DNA of 64,000 nt from Cylindrotheca closterium. Lineage: Eukaryota; Bacillariophyta; Bacillariophyceae; Bacillariales; Bacillariaceae. The number at the start of each line of letters is the position of its first letter. The first letter of the stretch is position 1. The stretch spans positions 1 to 64,000 of the forward strand of contig CAKOGP040002325.1 in assembly GCA_933822405.4 (NCBI GenBank), written 5' to 3'. A program made the position numbers and the translations under genes. Below the pieces are notes generated by a model. That model did not search any database. It saw only the letters and a program-made list of their open reading frames with translations, and had not been told where the DNA came from. Shown one piece after another: positions 52,801 through 62,759 of the stretch.

Positions 52801-53205
52801 ACCTTGATTGAGAAAGACCGTGACAGTTTCCGTGTACCAAATGTTCCAACGACTGGTTTCGGTAATCGCAAAGGTGCCCGTCTTGACGTCATCGACGAGC
52901 AGATCAATGGGACGAGAGTCGGCGCTGGCATAGCGAATCGAAATCTTGTACTGTCCCGAAGTTGGAACCTGTAGTTGCCATGCCATGTGAGCACCGAGGC
53001 CTCGGAAATCCGCGTAGGCATTTCCATTGTACCCATTGTGTTGAGTCGTTAGCTCGACATTGTTCAACACCGCTTCCTCGGCTTCCAAAGTCTCGACCAC
53101 TGCAAAGGAAGCAGAGGCAGGAGAACAGAGTAGGGATAGTAGGAACGAAAAGATGACGATCCATGTTGGTATCATCATCTTTTTGGAAACTACTACTCTC
53201 GTCAT
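49878..53205 (-). CDS. Secreted CBM x4 / B-lectin / GH99-like enzyme
   Basis: The exons are 50743-53205 and 49878-50651. The 91-bp intron (50652-50742) starts GTACGT and ends AAACAG; splicing gives GIFYYPWYPQTWTVNG. The product is 1078 residues. A signal peptide (about 10-33) follows the ATG at 53205. Four CBM6/35-like beta-sandwich modules, each ~125 residues, start near 38, 175, 320 and 500; each has an E-x-E/D-A start, NGYADF-type calcium/ligand loop, a W-x2-W pair and GPNxDxM end. PT-rich linkers (PTRPPTRSPTRMPT-type) follow modules three and four. A bulb-type lectin domain (about 690-800) has GNFVMQD and SDGNMIL. The C-terminal ~260 residues are GH99/GH71-like: WYPQTWTVNGQLAHYEP, IASWWG, KWTIYYEDE and VIFIWNEAQ. 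It is probably an extracellular mannan- or glycan-active enzyme; the activity is inferred. Confidence 0.88.
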
Positions 53206-54992
53206 TGCTTGGAGAATAGTCCTATATATGAATATATGAGACAATAGAGAAGTCTCGGATTCCAATCTCGGAATTATTTGTGTTATCGCTGAAGATGTTG
53301 CGAATTTGTGGGTGCCGTAGAAGGTGGAGTTTTCATGAGAATGAAGACGTTTCCGATATGTGTAATGAGGTGCACACGACGGCAACAATATGATAGATGT
53401 TTGGTGAGCAGTTGAGGTTACTCAAGTTTTCGCCATTCCTAGTGAAAAACGTGTGCTTTCCGATTCACATGAATGAGGTCCAATGCAACTGTCGCGTTTG
53501 AGCAGTAAACTGTCGCTTTATGCTGGTACTAATGAAAGTTTACTTAGGAACAATATTTTTCAAACACATGCATCTTCCCAACCTCACGATTAATGTTATC
53601 CTAGTAACTCAAACGTCCAATGTCCGCAACGTACTTGCGTCGGATAGTGGTCGGCATTTCTAGCTATACTTAATGTCACTTCGGATGGCGCCAGCCAGTC
53701 ACAATGAAACTTATGTGTAAAATAGGAGGACTCTCAAAACCCACACGACCCAGACCCATCATCTATTTTCAAAAATTCGCGATGTTATCTTCCTAATGAT
53801 GAACAGCTGCTGGTGTCACCACGATGACAACTGGCAGAATTGTGCACCATGACACCATTCTTCTGCTCTGTAGCTTCTTGCTGGATACCTACTACCGGTA
53901 AGTCTCCGGATAATGGAGACTTCACTTCTATTCATTGAGTAGTACAGTGTATAGTATGCCCCGGTAGTGGGATTGAATTGTATCGTTGCACGACACCATG
54001 TTGCGGTCCTGCATCCAATCGATCCACTGCAGTCATGTACCTACTACTACTATGTACTATTTTCCTATTGACTCGTGTTTCTTTTCCCGTGATCAAACCA
54101 ATGTAAAAAGTTGACACTGTTTTATATGTGACACCCACGAAAGTGTCAAGACTTCTTTTGACACCACCACCTACTAAGAACACCACGACTGTTGTCAACA
54201 ATACATCTCATGGAAGAGGGGGGGGGGGTACGAAGGTGATCCAGACCATTCGGAAAAGAGAAGAATGCTTGTACAGAATCAGTACATGTACACTTGAGCT
54301 ACATTCCATGATATTATCTCTCTCGGTTGTTGTTGTTATTGTTTTAAGAATTATAAAACTGAACCAATCCACCAACAACTCTCCCATCACTTGGTGCCCT
54401 GCTTTTTATTATTACTATTATTTTGTACACTTTTATAATATAATATAATATATGCAAAGATGCTTTTGGTGGCAGATTGATACATGGGCTTCTTTATCTG
54501 CCCTAACGATTAATTTTGAATACTTTACATGATCCTAGATTTCCAAATGAATGTATTGGTATAATATATATACCGGATCAATGAACCAGAACAAGAGACT
54601 TGCTTTGAAGCACCAGGTGGGCCTTCAGTCTGAATGACTCGAAGAATCCATTCATCAGAGCTTTCTACTGTAGGTAGGACTAGAATAATCATCAACAAAG
54701 TCAATTGTAACTAGCATGAATATTAAAATTAATTGTGAAACCCCACGACAAAATCTATCACGTAAAAAAGCTAAAAGTAAAATGGCAACATATATTTGGT
54801 AACTTCCCACAAGAGAGCCATTTCTCTCTTGTGTAGGAAGCGTCTCGACCAACAATGCACTGTTTTCAAGTGAGTTGGGGACGTAAGTGTGTTTGCAAAA
54901 GAAAGAGAAGAGAGAGAGAGAGAAAGTAAAATAGGCAGGGTTGTGCGCCCGCGCAAAAGGTAAAGAGCTCTCTCCAACGAGCGAGGTTTCTT
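53206..54992. other. Intergenic, 1.8 kb
   Basis: No supported gene. It holds a poly-G run at about 54220-54228 and TATAATATAATATA near 54437-54452. The right end is the 3' flank of the minus-strand PDZ gene, including an AGAGAGAG tract near 54906-54925. The left end is the promoter of the GH99-like gene. Confidence 0.45.
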
Positions 54993-55694
54993 TTACTGCG
55001 CAGCAACAACAACCGCAGCCACAACTTCTTCTTCTTCCAAGTCTTGCATTTGGAAATGAATGGGTTCCAATAGTTCCACTTCATCCATGACCGAACTGGA
55101 AGGAGAGTAAGAACCAAGAGATCTGGAAGATGAAGAGTACATGGTATCGTCATCATCCGTGACAACGACAATGTGGAGGGTCTTGTTGTTGGTGAGCATG
55201 TTGACCGCATGCTTGAGATTTTGGACCGGAAGCCCGTTGATGGCCACCAGTTTTTGTCCCGGTTGGAGTGTTGGAAAGTACCCCTTGTCATTGACCTGAC
55301 TGATTCGGACTCCGTCCGCAGAGCCTTCCAACAAGAGCCCGGTCTTGTCCGATCGCCACTTCTTGGTAACCTTGATGGACATGGCATCGACGGCCACGTT
55401 GATGCTGCAACCAGCGGGCGCGGATCGCACCAATGTGGCACCGTGGGTTGCGGATTCCACAGGAGTTCCATTGATGTGAAGAACCTTGAGTCCAGAGACT
55501 AGGTCGGTCTCTTTCTCAAAGCGAGAATTGAGTCTCCCCAAGACAACACCGCCCTTCTCATCACGAAAGGCAATGCCAAGAGTCTCTCCTTCAAACTCTT
55601 TTTTCACGACTCCGGTGATCATTCGCTCATTGAAGAATCCCAAGTGTCGTGTGGAGGAAGTGGAAGCGGTGATTCGTTTGGTATTGAGGCCCAT
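54993..55694 (-). CDS. Double-PDZ-domain protein
   Basis: This single-exon protein of 233 residues has two PDZ-like domains. Domain 1 (about 25-105) has ETLGIAFRDEKGGVVLGRL, a variant GLGF loop, and LVSGLKVLHINGTPV. Domain 2 (about 108-178) has KTGLLLEGSADGVRISQV and LQPGQKLVAINGLPV. A Ser-rich linker and an acidic end (LEEEEVVAAVVVAAQ) follow. PDZ pairs in diatom proteins of this size have no known partner; they would be expected to bind C-terminal peptides. No signal peptide is seen, so a cytosolic location is likely. A longer overlapping frame in another phase is a shadow. Confidence 0.8.
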   Translation of the reverse strand: MGLNTKRITASTSSTRHLGFFNERMITGVVKKEFEGETLGIAFRDEKGGVVLGRLNSRFEKETDLVSGLKVLHINGTPVESATHGATLVRSAPAGCSINVAVDAMSIKVTKKWRSDKTGLLLEGSADGVRISQVNDKGYFPTLQPGQKLVAINGLPVQNLKHAVNMLTNNKTLHIVVVTDDDDTMYSSSSRSLGSYSPSSSVMDEVELLEPIHFQMQDLEEEEVVAAVVVAAQ

Positions 55695-56827
55695 TGTTTG
55701 TCGTTAGTAGTTGTATATGTATATATAAGAGCTAGTGGATTGAAACTAATAGGCTGTCAAGGATACAGTTTACGTATTTTGGATATCAGTAGAGTCTCCT
55801 TTGCAAAGATGGAAGATTCACGATTTCCGGATTTTTGTTTTTATGCGAGTTCCGGCCATGCCGTTGAAAATACGGAAGTTGTATTGTCTGGTGTGGTTGC
55901 ACGCGCTGTTTTGTGGCATTGCTGGTGACATACTTAACGATCTCCGACTAGATGCTGAACGTCAAAGTTGGGCACCAACTGCCCCCGCCGGGTACCTGGT
56001 ACGGGTATACGTTGTGAATGTACCAGCGATCCAGCTGTGACATTGACGTCTATCCGTGAACCATATGGTGTTTTTCCGATTAGGGAACAAGACCGACAAT
56101 ATTGGCCGTGAGTAACGGCAGTGATCCCTCAAGCGCCACCATGTCATATATATTTTAATTTCAACGAAGGTCTAGTCCGTTCCTTCACCGGCTGAAATTG
56201 CGTGGTCTTCCTACCAAGGGTTCTTCCGCCGTTCCGGATGTTGTTGGCCGCGGTCGGGAAGCAAGACGTTTGTGTGATGATCGCACATTGTGCACTGACG
56301 GAATCTCAAATCAGAAGTTTGCAAAAACGAGTACAGTACCCGCGTTAGTGTACGGTACCTGTTACCGTACCTGGTACCGTACCTGGTAGCGCAGTATCTG
56401 GTAAAGAAAGATGCTTGCTTGAAAAGGTACCGGTATCCTGGTACCAGGTACCGACCAGATATACCATACGCGGTAGGAGAACCAAAGTAATATATAAAAT
56501 GGCACTGGTGTCTACACCTAGGATTAGGACCAGGTAGCAGGTATAGTTTATTTCTATTAATTTATTAAAAAGGATTCCTGGCTTATCACACGAGATGGAC
56601 ATTTGTTGACTGACTCCCTTTCCCTTCTGCCATTGTAGTGGCTAGTTGTTGTCCGCAGCTAAGTTTTGCGTGTGCTGCCCCCATGTATATAGTACATGCC
56701 CCCATATATCCCCATGCAGTTTTCTCAACATCATTCAATACCACAACACATGCATGGATATTTTTTTACATCGAACAGTCAGTCAGTCCCATCCAGTTTC
56801 CCCAACATAACATCATTCAAACTTTTA
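55695..56827. other. Intergenic with GTAC-rich tract
   Basis: No gene is supported. At 56333-56455 there is a dense tract of overlapping GTACC/GGTAC units (ACGGTACCTGTTACCGTACC, then TGGTACCGTACCTGGTA, and GGTACCGGTATCCTGGTACC). A similar cluster lies at 55990-56025. Confidence 0.5.
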
Positions 56828-58390
56828 TTATCCATTATATGGCCGATTCTCAATCTTTTTGGGATGATCATGATGATGAGGATGAGGATGGTGACCAAAC
56901 TTGGATGAAAAGGAAAGGGTCGCTTCTCTCGCCTTCTTTCCAAACAGGTGGGTGCTGTGTTGCATTACGGCCACAAATTCTGGCTTTTTGGGGCGATGAA
57001 ACTTGACATTGTGCATAAAGGGTAGTTTGGACAACATGTGGTTACCACCATGAGTGGGATGACCAATCGATGATTCACGCTCTCGAACAGTGGCAGCAGC
57101 AGCAGCAGCAGCAGTGGTGGTGGCGGTCGTTCCACTAAAGGACGAACTCCGCCGGGGTGGTCGTGGACGTTCTTTCATGTTGGGTGGTTCAAAGACTTCG
57201 GTCGAACGACAACGGACTGGAGCTGTGCTACTACCACCACCCGACGATTTTCGTCTCCTAGCTCGTTGTCGTTTTGGTTTTGGTGGTTGTCGAGCTTCCT
57301 GTCGAGCGGCATATCGAGCAGCATCGCGTCGTTTGATGAATTCCAAAGGGTCCTCGGGGACAAACTCAAAATCAGTGGGCATGTGAAGAATTTTGTTGAA
57401 CAAATTCCAATAGTCTTCCTTATTCATTTCTTTGATAGATTCAATGTCAGTTGGCACTGGCTCTTCTGGATTATTGGATTGGAGACTACGGCTGCTGCTT
57501 TTTGGTTTGTGAGGTGTTTTCGTTTCATCATCATCTTCGTTGTCGGACGCATCCACGCTGTCGACTTCAGCATCAAAGGTTCCCAACGACAGGGATATTC
57601 GTTTTGGTTTCGATTTGGTATCCACCACATCATCCTCCGCAATACCATCATCCCCGTCGTCAACGTCGTCGTCATCATCAAAGAGTTCCATTTCGGAAGC
57701 ATATTCTTCAATCTCACCACTGCTTGTTTTCCAATTGTATTTTCGCTGCGATTGTAGCGTCATGAGATCATTCAGTCCCAGGACATGAGATTCCAAGGCA
57801 TCTGGCCCGTCTTTGACATCGTTGTCGGAATCGCTCCCATCATGATTGCCATCTTCAAATGGAAGCCCTTCATCCGTATCTGCAAAACTATCTCGCTGGT
57901 GATCATCCTTTCCGAGCGGAGAGACGATTGCTGGACCGGAAAGTTCTCCTCGATTAGAGGAAAAGGCACTTTCTTGAACCAGTTCTTCAGATTGAGCATA
58001 ATCGTCATCATTATCATCATTGTCATCCAGTGTACCATCATTCCAAGGGGACGATTCGCCTCTGTGGGCTCTGTGATTGCTTGTTTGGGCGAGTCCGTAT
58101 TCATCATCATATACAGTTGGCCTAATAGTAGCAGTAGTTTTATTATTATTTGCGCCGCCGTCAATGTCCCCCAAACTTCCCAGGCTATATCCCACAACGT
58201 CGTCAAAGTAAGCAGAAGAAGTGGCGCTGTCATCCACCATCGAAGATAGAAGACTTTCGTTCAAGGCTGCGATGGTACTAGGTCTTGTGGCTTCATAACT
58301 GGATGCTTCGATTGATTTTTCTCTTCTCTTGTTGTTGGGTATATTCAAGGGTAATTCGTCTGGAATATACGGATGATAGGCATCTGCCAT
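56828..58390 (-). CDS. Acidic, largely disordered protein, 520 residues
   Basis: Single exon from ATG 58390. The N-terminal 330 residues are strongly acidic with Asp-rich runs (DDNDDNDDDY, DDDDDVDDGDDG). A short ordered-looking segment at about 338-365 reads MNKEDYWNLFNKILHMPTDFEF, followed by a basic region (KPKRQRARRRKSS). The end is His/Pro-rich (HHPHPHHHDHP). No domain is recognised. The charge pattern, acid block then basic block, is seen in chromatin- or RNA-associated proteins, but that is only analogy. It is divergent from the GST gene. Confidence 0.7.
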   Translation of the reverse strand: MADAYHPYIPDELPLNIPNNKRREKSIEASSYEATRPSTIAALNESLLSSMVDDSATSSAYFDDVVGYSLGSLGDIDGGANNNKTTATIRPTVYDDEYGLAQTSNHRAHRGESSPWNDGTLDDNDDNDDDYAQSEELVQESAFSSNRGELSGPAIVSPLGKDDHQRDSFADTDEGLPFEDGNHDGSDSDNDVKDGPDALESHVLGLNDLMTLQSQRKYNWKTSSGEIEEYASEMELFDDDDDVDDGDDGIAEDDVVDTKSKPKRISLSLGTFDAEVDSVDASDNEDDDETKTPHKPKSSSRSLQSNNPEEPVPTDIESIKEMNKEDYWNLFNKILHMPTDFEFVPEDPLEFIKRRDAARYAARQEARQPPKPKRQRARRRKSSGGGSSTAPVRCRSTEVFEPPNMKERPRPPRRSSSFSGTTATTTAAAAAAATVRERESSIGHPTHGGNHMLSKLPFMHNVKFHRPKKPEFVAVMQHSTHLFGKKAREATLSFSSKFGHHPHPHHHDHPKKIENRPYNG

Positions 58391-58922
58391 GATGACAAAA
58401 ATTTTGTATTACTATTGCTATTCTATCTTCTTGGAAACGTAGTATATGTAGGGTTCATTCTATTTTCTTTTACGAGCTTTTCATCAAAAGACCCGCCAAA
58501 ATTTCTAATCGGATCTGTCAATTATGACCTCTCAATAAACCCGGAGGTAGAATCAATCATATTATTCGCATCCCGAGAACCGACAAGGTGTTTTTGTGAC
58601 TCAATTCATCCTTACAACAAAACAATACCTTGTTTTAGAACTAAAACCATTACACTGAGAGAAATAGGACTGTATCTTAAAGTCTACAATGGATGATTTT
58701 GAGATTGATTGATTGATTGTTTCATTCATTCTTATTGATTTAAGCAAGGATTGATTCAGCATGTTTTAAATGTTGGCAGAGAGTCCCGCATGACTCGTGA
58801 TTGCATTCTGATCGTGCGAGTCGTGGCGAGCGTATCCACATCAACAAAAAGAATACAACTATTATCGTCGTTCTCACAACAACAACACAATACCAATAAA
58901 ACTGAGACAAACATAGAATATA
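58391..58922. promoter_or_regulatory. Divergent promoter region
   Basis: A 532-bp interval between the start codons of the acidic protein (minus) and the GST (plus), AT-rich, with a TTGATTGATTGATTG tract at about 58702-58718. No gene is seen. Confidence 0.45.
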
Positions 58923-59756
58923 ATGCCACCTTCCATCCCAAAGCCAATCGTCATATACGCCATTAATGGCAGTCAATTCGTCTTCAAGGCATTGGCTGCA
59001 CTTCAATCTCGTGATGTTCCTCATTACGTCACCTTTGTTCCACTTGGACGAGAAGCTCGAGAGAAGGTCCTTCCCGGTGGTGGATTCCTGGTACCCCAAA
59101 TGAAAGTCGGAGATGGAGAAAATCCTACGGTAGTTACCGATTCAGAAGATATTCTTCATTGGATTGATGACAATGTCGAAAATGCTGGACTCTACCCCAA
59201 CGAGAAGGCCAAGGAACTATCCGAACGAGCCAGTGATCATACCTTGGCTGCCATGGTCTGGTACTACAACAATGTGGATCCCACGGGATACAGCAAGAGC
59301 ATCCAACCATCCATTCGAAATGCAGTTATGCCCTGGTTCGTTCCGTCTTTTATTGGGAATGGTATCGTTACGATGCTCACAAGGTCAATGAATGCAGAGA
59401 AACGAGAAGCCATTGTCAAGGCAATACCAGACATTGATGTATCCACTTTGGACGATGAGCCAGCCATGCGCAAGAGAATGATTGCCGAATTGGTGTACTT
59501 TCAGCAACAGTTGGAAACTCCACATCAAAAGTACTTGCTACCGGACACGGACCGACCGACGGCCGCTGACATTTCCGTCTACGCACAAGTGGCCCGACTA
59601 CTCGCAGGTGGTACCAATGATTCGGAAGTCTTACCTTGCTGTCCCGAGCTAAGAGACGAAAGCGCATTGCAACGCTTGTGGGAATGGTACGATCTGATGA
59701 AGACGGAGTGCCATGTAGAATTCAAGGGAAAGCGGGCACCACAATCCATGTTGTAG
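58923..59756 (+). CDS. Glutathione S-transferase-like protein
   Basis: This soluble two-domain GST-fold protein has 277 residues in a single exon. The N-terminal thioredoxin-like half (about 8-95) has IVIYAINGSQFVFKALAAL in place of a CPFC active site, the cis-Pro region GGGFLVPQMKV and the glutathione-binding VVTDSEDILHWID. The all-helical C-terminal half (about 105-265) has YLLPDTDRPTAADISVYAQV, the N-capping box region of GSTs (TxAD), and WEWYD near the end. The class is not assignable by eye; long 270-280-residue GSTs of this kind are common in algae. Detoxification or stress function is inferred. The ATG at 58923 is in good AT-rich context. Confidence 0.83.
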   Translation: MPPSIPKPIVIYAINGSQFVFKALAALQSRDVPHYVTFVPLGREAREKVLPGGGFLVPQMKVGDGENPTVVTDSEDILHWIDDNVENAGLYPNEKAKELSERASDHTLAAMVWYYNNVDPTGYSKSIQPSIRNAVMPWFVPSFIGNGIVTMLTRSMNAEKREAIVKAIPDIDVSTLDDEPAMRKRMIAELVYFQQQLETPHQKYLLPDTDRPTAADISVYAQVARLLAGGTNDSEVLPCCPELRDESALQRLWEWYDLMKTECHVEFKGKRAPQSML

Positions 59757-59972
59757 AAATCTGATGTAATATTTTAAAATAATAAAATACAATATAAAAA
59801 GTAAAATTGCTATTTATTATATAATCCTGATTATTGTGTACATGTTTTGGATTCTCATTCAAAAATCGTTCTGAAAAGGGATTTGTTTGCTTGCTGGTTG
59901 GTTGGCTGCTGTAGCGAGTAGATGGCCCAACAACCGTAGTGTTCATCATATTCTATGTACATGCAAGATGAA

Positions 59973-61358
59973 TTACTTGGATTCTTGCTTGGCTTTGTAC
60001 CTTCGTCGATTACGAATGGCCTTGGCTACTCTGTTTCGAGCCACAGTGTCCGAGACAACCTGCCATTGGAAAGTTGCATCGTCGTAATCCAAAAATCGGG
60101 AACCTGTTCCCTTCATACTGAATACAACCACCAAAGATATCTTCATCTTGCCTTGCTTGTCCGCAGCCTCATATTGTTTTTGCAAGTGATCCATCAGCTG
60201 ATGCATCTTCATATTTCCGGGATGGCCCTTGTTTTCTTGTCCAAACAAGACATCATCTCGGCGTGGGTGAATGTCCTTGTTGGGGGTGGCAGTGTCGACA
60301 CCACCTGATTTCTTCTGAGACGGCATCAAATGGGACGGCATTTCAAACCCCCCTTGACTCCCAACCAGGGATGGGCGGGCCATGGAGAAATCTCGCGGTA
60401 CACTCTGGACAGCATCCATGACTTGGCGTGTGCGTATCCAAGCATGATGGTTATCCAACACGACTTCGTGGGTGACGGGATTCAGAGGCAAGGAGGACTG
60501 TTGGATGCCATAGGCTCCTAGCTTGTAGGCAACCTCTGTGTGACTGCCGTAATGCACCATGAGTCGAGCCAAGTTAGAAGCAGAGCCGAGGCGAAGAGCA
60601 CCGCTCAGCAAAAGGTACTGGGCTACGTCATCGCAACAATGGTGAGCAGCAGCAATGTGGACTGGAAGGCTTAGAAGAAGACGAGTCAGTGCCACAAAGC
60701 CGGTTCCAGAGGTCTGATCCTTCAGAGCGCCCACTGCATAGTTGACAACGTTGATCCCATCAATTTGAGCGTTCTTGAACTGCAAGAGACTCATTATGAT
60801 GTAATACCGTGCTCGCAACTCGTTTGCGATGGTACCGGTGTTGAACTTTCGAAGTCCCGGAAAGCACGTGAGAATGTGTCTTTTCGAAGTACTCACCGCT
60901 TGAGTACTGCCTTGTTCAAGACATTTTTTATCATCTTCATCCAAATCGTCAAAGGTAATGTCTTTTGTAATTTTATCTCGGCCAAAGAGGTTCAGTTTCT
61001 GATCAAAGAATGAAATCATTTGGTGGGCCGCTTTCTTTGCGTTGTACTTGTTGGCCCGGAGGAACATGAGACGAAAACCATGGTTTGTGCAGTACGAGGA
61101 ATCTATTCTCTCTGCCACTTCATATGCAGTCCCTTTCTTTGTAGATTTCAAACGGGCTTCCAGCATTTGAAGCGTGGCTGGAAGTTCGTCATTTCTCTCC
61201 TGATCTGGCTGTTTTCGAGCGACCCCAAAGATGTCCTCTTGCGCGGATATGGATTCTTCAACACTTAACTGGCGTGCCGTAGCATGAACCAGTGCATCCA
61301 GAGTCTCTTTGCTTGGTGCTACTGGTAACTCAGAGATGGGAGTCGTCATCATCATCAT
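59973..61358 (-). CDS. Sec14-like (CRAL-TRIO) / DUF6824 fusion protein
   Basis: Single exon, 461 residues from ATG 61358, which follows a run of ATG codons. The N-terminal part (about 75-310) resembles diatom Sec14-like lipid-transfer proteins: GFRLMFLRANKYNAKKAAHQMISFFDQKLNLFG, ARYYIIMSLL, INVVNYAVGAL and HHCCDDVAQYLLLSGALRLG. The C-terminal ~100 residues form a DUF6824 domain (DVLFGQENKGHPGN, a helix, then WQVVSDTVARNRVAKAIRNRRR). The usual G-R-G motif after DVL is altered to FGQENKG, and the core is extended by a VVVFSMKGTGSRFL segment. The pairing suggests a lipid signal coupled to a regulatory domain; this is inference. Confidence 0.78.
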   Translation of the reverse strand: MMMMTTPISELPVAPSKETLDALVHATARQLSVEESISAQEDIFGVARKQPDQERNDELPATLQMLEARLKSTKKGTAYEVAERIDSSYCTNHGFRLMFLRANKYNAKKAAHQMISFFDQKLNLFGRDKITKDITFDDLDEDDKKCLEQGSTQAVSTSKRHILTCFPGLRKFNTGTIANELRARYYIIMSLLQFKNAQIDGINVVNYAVGALKDQTSGTGFVALTRLLLSLPVHIAAAHHCCDDVAQYLLLSGALRLGSASNLARLMVHYGSHTEVAYKLGAYGIQQSSLPLNPVTHEVVLDNHHAWIRTRQVMDAVQSVPRDFSMARPSLVGSQGGFEMPSHLMPSQKKSGGVDTATPNKDIHPRRDDVLFGQENKGHPGNMKMHQLMDHLQKQYEAADKQGKMKISLVVVFSMKGTGSRFLDYDDATFQWQVVSDTVARNRVAKAIRNRRRYKAKQESK

Positions 61359-62759
61359 GGTACGTATGTACTCTCAGAAATTATGACAAGAAAAGTTAAG
61401 AGTTCTTGCAAAATACCAAAACGAATGAATGTTCCCGGACGGAATTGCCTATTGTCAAGAGCCACCCAAACGTCCTTCTGTAGCGGTATGCAGTTTTTCG
61501 GATACCACAACGCTCTTCATGTTTCCAATTAAGAGCCCAGAAGATGAGCCAAACACATTATATAGATTACTCGTTCGGTTGACGCACAGGAGGAAACCCA
61601 CTTCAAGTAGAATGACCAGAAGTTCTAATCGGATCCTAATCAGACAATCTTTTGAGTGCCGCGGAGCTCTTGTGGTTCTAAACGTTTTTCTGTTTGAATG
61701 GCTCCTATTTGCGAACTGTCCAATCATTTCAGGTGTTTCTGTGCAATTTGTTAAGATCACCATAATCAACGAAACCTGTCTTTTGTTGTCGTTATATGAT
61801 TGAAAACATTTGTTCTCATTTTTGGTTTCGATTTGTCAATTGCAAATACGTGTACACGTAGGTACATACTTGATGCGAAACCAGAACTTTTGAGTCAACC
61901 GCTTTCGTACCGGTACCTCTGGTCGTAATCAATGCATGGAATAAGCGGCAACGCACGGCTGGAGTACCGTACTAGATACGTACCAGGTACTACCATCGTG
62001 GGACTATCAGCCTTCGCGCGCGTTTTTTAGAAAATGTGCCATCGAAGTACGTACTGTAGGTGCGGTACAGTGTGAAAAGGGCGGAAGAATGACTTGTATG
62101 TATGATCAAGAGTTCAGAGTGGCTTGCAAATCGAGTCCCATATACGACTCACATGATTCAATTTCTGCCAGATTTGGAGCGGTACCGGTACCGACCGGAA
62201 GCACTCTGTAATGATCGTGATATGACGCCGTCTGTATTTCGTTCCTCAGTCACAGGTATGCTCCATTATTGTAACAAGAGTAAAGTTGATTGTAAGTGGG
62301 AGAAAGTGCTTCAGAAATACGGGAGCTACAGTACCGGAGCAAACTACCAGTACTGTCGGGGTAGCTCGGAAAAGACCTGTTGGACTACTGTATCAAACGG
62401 CAGCGTCAGTGTTTTGACATGAGACAAATATAAAAATGTACAGGGTACCAGGTACCCCCAAGATAGCCACCTGAACCCCCCAAATTTTCTAGGAAAGGCA
62501 GGGTCTGCAAACGGTGCGAAAAGCAGACATAACGTGGTGCCGTGAAGGAGAAATATAAAGTCGACTGAGTCGAACATTTGGTCAATTGAGTCGGCCGAAA
62601 AGGAACGTAAGCCTTTTGAGGAACCCGAACACAACATTCAAAATGATCCTATGTGAACGAGAAGACATATTGATTATATACTCGTATGATGTCAATAGAA
62701 AAGAGTGCAAATAGAACCTAACGGAAGAAATCACAAGCGAGGAATAGAACGATAATAAT
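61359..62759. other. Intergenic, 1.4 kb
   Basis: A plus-strand ATG frame of 124 codons (61429-61803) has no domain and is not called. 61905-62075 and 62180-62205 are very rich in GTAC motifs (CGTACCGGTACCTCTG, GTACCGTACTAGATACGTAC, GCGGTACCGGTACCGACCGG). The right end is the promoter of the orphan gene at 62760. Confidence 0.45.

Noticed and set aside
54866..55471. 201-codon minus-strand frame overlapping the PDZ gene
   Set aside because: It is a different phase of the same strand; the PDZ frame explains the region.
61429..61803. 124-codon plus-strand frame
   Set aside because: No domain, a mixed hydrophobic pattern, and overlap with the promoter side of a divergent gene; chance cannot be excluded.
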